Assembly (NCBI GenBank): GCA_902627045.1
Contig: CACOHP010000001.1
Span: forward strand, 156,083-220,082
Direction of reading: 5' to 3'
DNA length: 64,000 bases
From: an uncultured Pelagibacteraceae bacterium
Lineage (GTDB): Bacteria > Pseudomonadota > Alphaproteobacteria > Pelagibacterales > Pelagibacteraceae
The notes under the pieces were generated by a model, which saw only the letters and a program-made list of their open reading frames with translations, was not told the DNA's origin and did not search any database. This document shows positions 61,785-64,000 of the stretch, one piece after another. The position numbers and the translations under genes were made by a program. The number at the start of each line of letters is the position of its first letter. The first letter of the stretch is position 1.

Positions 61785-63072
61785 AAATAAATTTTCACAG
61801 ATAATTACTTTTTTTTTATTTATTATAGTTACTCTAATTTTATTTAAGAAGTTCAACAAATACTACTCACAGAATGATTTTGCTAAACTTTTGATACTTT
61901 TCATTTTATTAATAAACTTTTTTTTAGGATTCTTATTAAGGAGGTTTACAAAAATTAGTTTTATCTTTTTTGGATACTTTATTTTGATCTTGTACTCTGT
62001 TAATAGTTTGTTGTTATTTTTTAATATACAAAATACTCCGCAAAAAAAAATTGAAAAACTATTGGAGAAAGAAAACAAAACTTTCGATAAAAGATCCATT
62101 ATTGAAGTTGTTAATGATGAGAGATCCAAAGACGTGGACATCTACCCCCAAGTTGTACCAAGAGAGTTTTTAAGTAAAAACTCAAAAAAAATTCCCCTTA
62201 CACCTATGACTAATACACTTTTTGTATCGTGTAATGAATTTGGAAAATGGAAAAAAATCAAAACTGATAAACTTGGATTAAATAATGAGAGATTTGTTGA
62301 TACATTTGACATTTTATTGATGGGAGACTCTTTTGCTGAAGGATCGTGTGTAAATCAATCATACGAACCCGCAAATCTATTAAATCAAAATTATAATTTA
62401 AAAACTTATAATATCGGTATATCTGGTAATGGCCCTCTATTAAGTCTTGCTTTAGCTCATGAAATAAAACCTTTGACAGATTTTCATTCTATTATCTGGT
62501 TAATATTTGATAATGATTTTTACGATTTAAATTTAGAAATTCAATCAAATTTTTTAAAGAGTTATCTTAAGAAAAATTATATAAATAGCGAATACTTTCA
62601 AAATATTGAAGAAGCTAACAAGTTTCAAAAAAAATATATCGAAGATAATCTTACGAGTTTTAAAAAAGGTTTTTCATTCAAAGAAAGTTTTTTTGAATTA
62701 AAAGCTGTAATATCTATAATAAATAAGTTGATACATCAAAAAAGTGCAGAAGATACTTTCATTTTTCAGAGAAAAATTTTTCAAAACATATTTGAAAAAT
62801 TAATTTATATTTATCCTGAAAAGAAAATCTATATAGTTTATTTACCTGAAACAACTTGTTTTAAACACAGATCTTTAGAATGCAGCACAAGATTTAAACA
62901 ATTAAGCGATACTTCAAAAAATTTAACTTTTTTAAATTTTTATGAACACATAAAAGAAAATGAGCCAGATTATAAAAAGATGTATGCTTTAGGACAAGAT
63001 AGAGCACATTTTTCACCCTTAGGGTACAATAAATTGGTTAAGTTTATTTTTGAGGAAACCAATAAATATTAG
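61777..63072 (+). CDS. Membrane-anchored SGNH/GDSL-like hydrolase
   Basis: N-terminal TMs, LLMGDSFAEG block I and C-terminal QDRAHFSPLGY (DxxH) motif. Confidence 0.7.
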   Translation: MFKNKFSQIITFFLFIIVTLILFKKFNKYYSQNDFAKLLILFILLINFFLGFLLRRFTKISFIFFGYFILILYSVNSLLLFFNIQNTPQKKIEKLLEKENKTFDKRSIIEVVNDERSKDVDIYPQVVPREFLSKNSKKIPLTPMTNTLFVSCNEFGKWKKIKTDKLGLNNERFVDTFDILLMGDSFAEGSCVNQSYEPANLLNQNYNLKTYNIGISGNGPLLSLALAHEIKPLTDFHSIIWLIFDNDFYDLNLEIQSNFLKSYLKKNYINSEYFQNIEEANKFQKKYIEDNLTSFKKGFSFKESFFELKAVISIINKLIHQKSAEDTFIFQRKIFQNIFEKLIYIYPEKKIYIVYLPETTCFKHRSLECSTRFKQLSDTSKNLTFLNFYEHIKENEPDYKKMYALGQDRAHFSPLGYNKLVKFIFEETNKY

Positions 63073-63118
63073 TTTTTTCAAGAATTTAATTGAAAAACTT
63101 TATTTATAGAAATAAACT

Positions 63119-63186
63119 GCACTTAGGGGTGTCCTAATGGGCTGAGATTAAACCCTAAGAACCTGTCCGGTAATTCAGAAAGGGAA
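63119..63186 (+). ncRNA. TPP (THI-box) riboswitch
   Basis: gcacttaGGGGTGTCCtaatgGGCTGAGATtaaACCCtaaGAACCTGtCCGGtAATtcag, just before the ATG at 63189. Confidence 0.93.
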
Positions 63187-63188
63187 AA

Positions 63189-64000
63189 ATGAATAATTTT
63201 TATATAAGTCAATTTTCATCAATATTACTTGTCGTTGTAACTTGTTTATTTTTCACTCTATTTGGAATTTTTCATTCAAAAAAATTTCAAGGTTTAAAGA
63301 ATTATTTAACAGCGAATAGAAATGTTGGATCATTTTCTCTTACTACAAGTTTAACTGCGTCTGCTCTTGGAGCTTGGATATTATTTGGTCCTGTATCTGC
63401 TTCAACTTGGGGAGGGGTAGGTGCAATAATAGGTTACTCACTTGGTACAGCCTTTCCAATGATTTTTTTGATTTTTCTTGGAAAAAAAATTAGGCAAGAT
63501 TTTCCAAAAGGATCATCATTAATTGAATTTTTAAGAAGAAAATTTGGAAAAAGTTTATTTAAATTAATTTTATTAATGACAATTTTTTATATGTTTATTT
63601 TTTTATGTGCTGAAATTACAGCAGTTTCTGTTCTTATAAATTTCATTTCAGGAACTCCATTATGGGTAACAGCATTAATAGTTTTATTAGCTACTCTAAC
63701 ATACACACTTTATGGTGGTTTAAGAGCGTCTCTATTTACAGATAATATTCAAATGATTCTAATTATAATTCTTTTAATAGTTTCATCTTTTATTATTAAA
63801 AGTTTTATAGGTGAACAATTCTCGTTTAACTTTCTCAAGCAAAAAAATCCTCACTTAATAAGCACTTCATATTTGCCTGGCTATACTGCAGGATTGACTT
63901 TTTTTATCGCTGTAGCTGCTACAAATTTATTTCATCAAGGAAATTGGCAAAGGGTTTATGCTGCAAAAGATTTTTTAACATTAAAAAAAAGTTTGTTAAT
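63189..64000 (+). CDS. thiV: Sodium:solute symporter family transporter, candidate thiamine-precursor (HMP) transporter; truncated by window end
   Basis: MNNFYISQFSSILLVVVTCLFFTLFGIFHSKKFQGLKNYLTANRNVGSFSLTTSLTASALGAWILFGP; SSS fold directly behind TPP riboswitch as described for SAR11 thiV. Confidence 0.88.
   Translation, partial: MNNFYISQFSSILLVVVTCLFFTLFGIFHSKKFQGLKNYLTANRNVGSFSLTTSLTASALGAWILFGPVSASTWGGVGAIIGYSLGTAFPMIFLIFLGKKIRQDFPKGSSLIEFLRRKFGKSLFKLILLMTIFYMFIFLCAEITAVSVLINFISGTPLWVTALIVLLATLTYTLYGGLRASLFTDNIQMILIIILLIVSSFIIKSFIGEQFSFNFLKQKNPHLISTSYLPGYTAGLTFFIAVAATNLFHQGNWQRVYAAKDFLTLKKSLL

Noticed and set aside
1-64000. Defence systems, prophage, transposons, integrons, CRISPR
   Set aside because: No integrase, transposase, Cas, restriction-modification, toxin-antitoxin or phage structural gene recognised; the window is housekeeping throughout
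1-64000. tRNA or rRNA genes
   Set aside because: No intergenic gap large enough with cloverleaf or GTTCGANNC-type T-loop sequence was recognised by eye; a tRNAscan run would be decisive

Overview
The window looks like a contiguous stretch of a streamlined, AT-rich alphaproteobacterial genome of SAR11/Pelagibacterales type. This rests on base composition, tiny or overlapping intergenic spaces, gene content, and a TPP riboswitch next to a thiV-like SSS transporter. It is almost entirely housekeeping: hup, rseP, aceA, cvpA-purF, dnaB, rplI-rpsR-rpsF, fabD-fabG-acpP, gmk/ksgA/pdxA/surA/lptD/lptG/lptF, pepA, ndk, purN-purM, hda, aspS, accC-accB, aroQ, thiS-thiG, rne, mrcA, prfB, tyrS, anmK, iscR-sufBCDSU-sufT-sufA, glnA, aldehyde dehydrogenases, ccdA and a partial thiV. 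I see no CRISPR array, prophage, transposon, rRNA or recognisable tRNA. The points most worth following up are: (1) a chimeric ORF in which PurF loses its PRPP-binding half and continues in frame into the C-terminus of an ABC-2 permease; (2) a ScfR-like regulator with two near-identical tandem HTH domains, facing an array of six 9-bp operator-like repeats upstream of aceA, with a matching inverted pair upstream of an aldehyde dehydrogenase; (3) matching TATGCA-N5-TGCATA-like sites at almost the same distance upstream of amtB and glnA; (4) a canonical prfB programmed frameshift; (5) a one-base A-run frameshift splitting an AsmA-like gene; (6) a histone-tail-like basic extension on an aldehyde dehydrogenase; (7) several convergent genes with interlocked stop codons and no room for terminators; (8) unannotated small proteins. 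No whole undescribed multi-gene system is evident. The strongest candidates for novelty are the C2 regulon and the N-regulon site.
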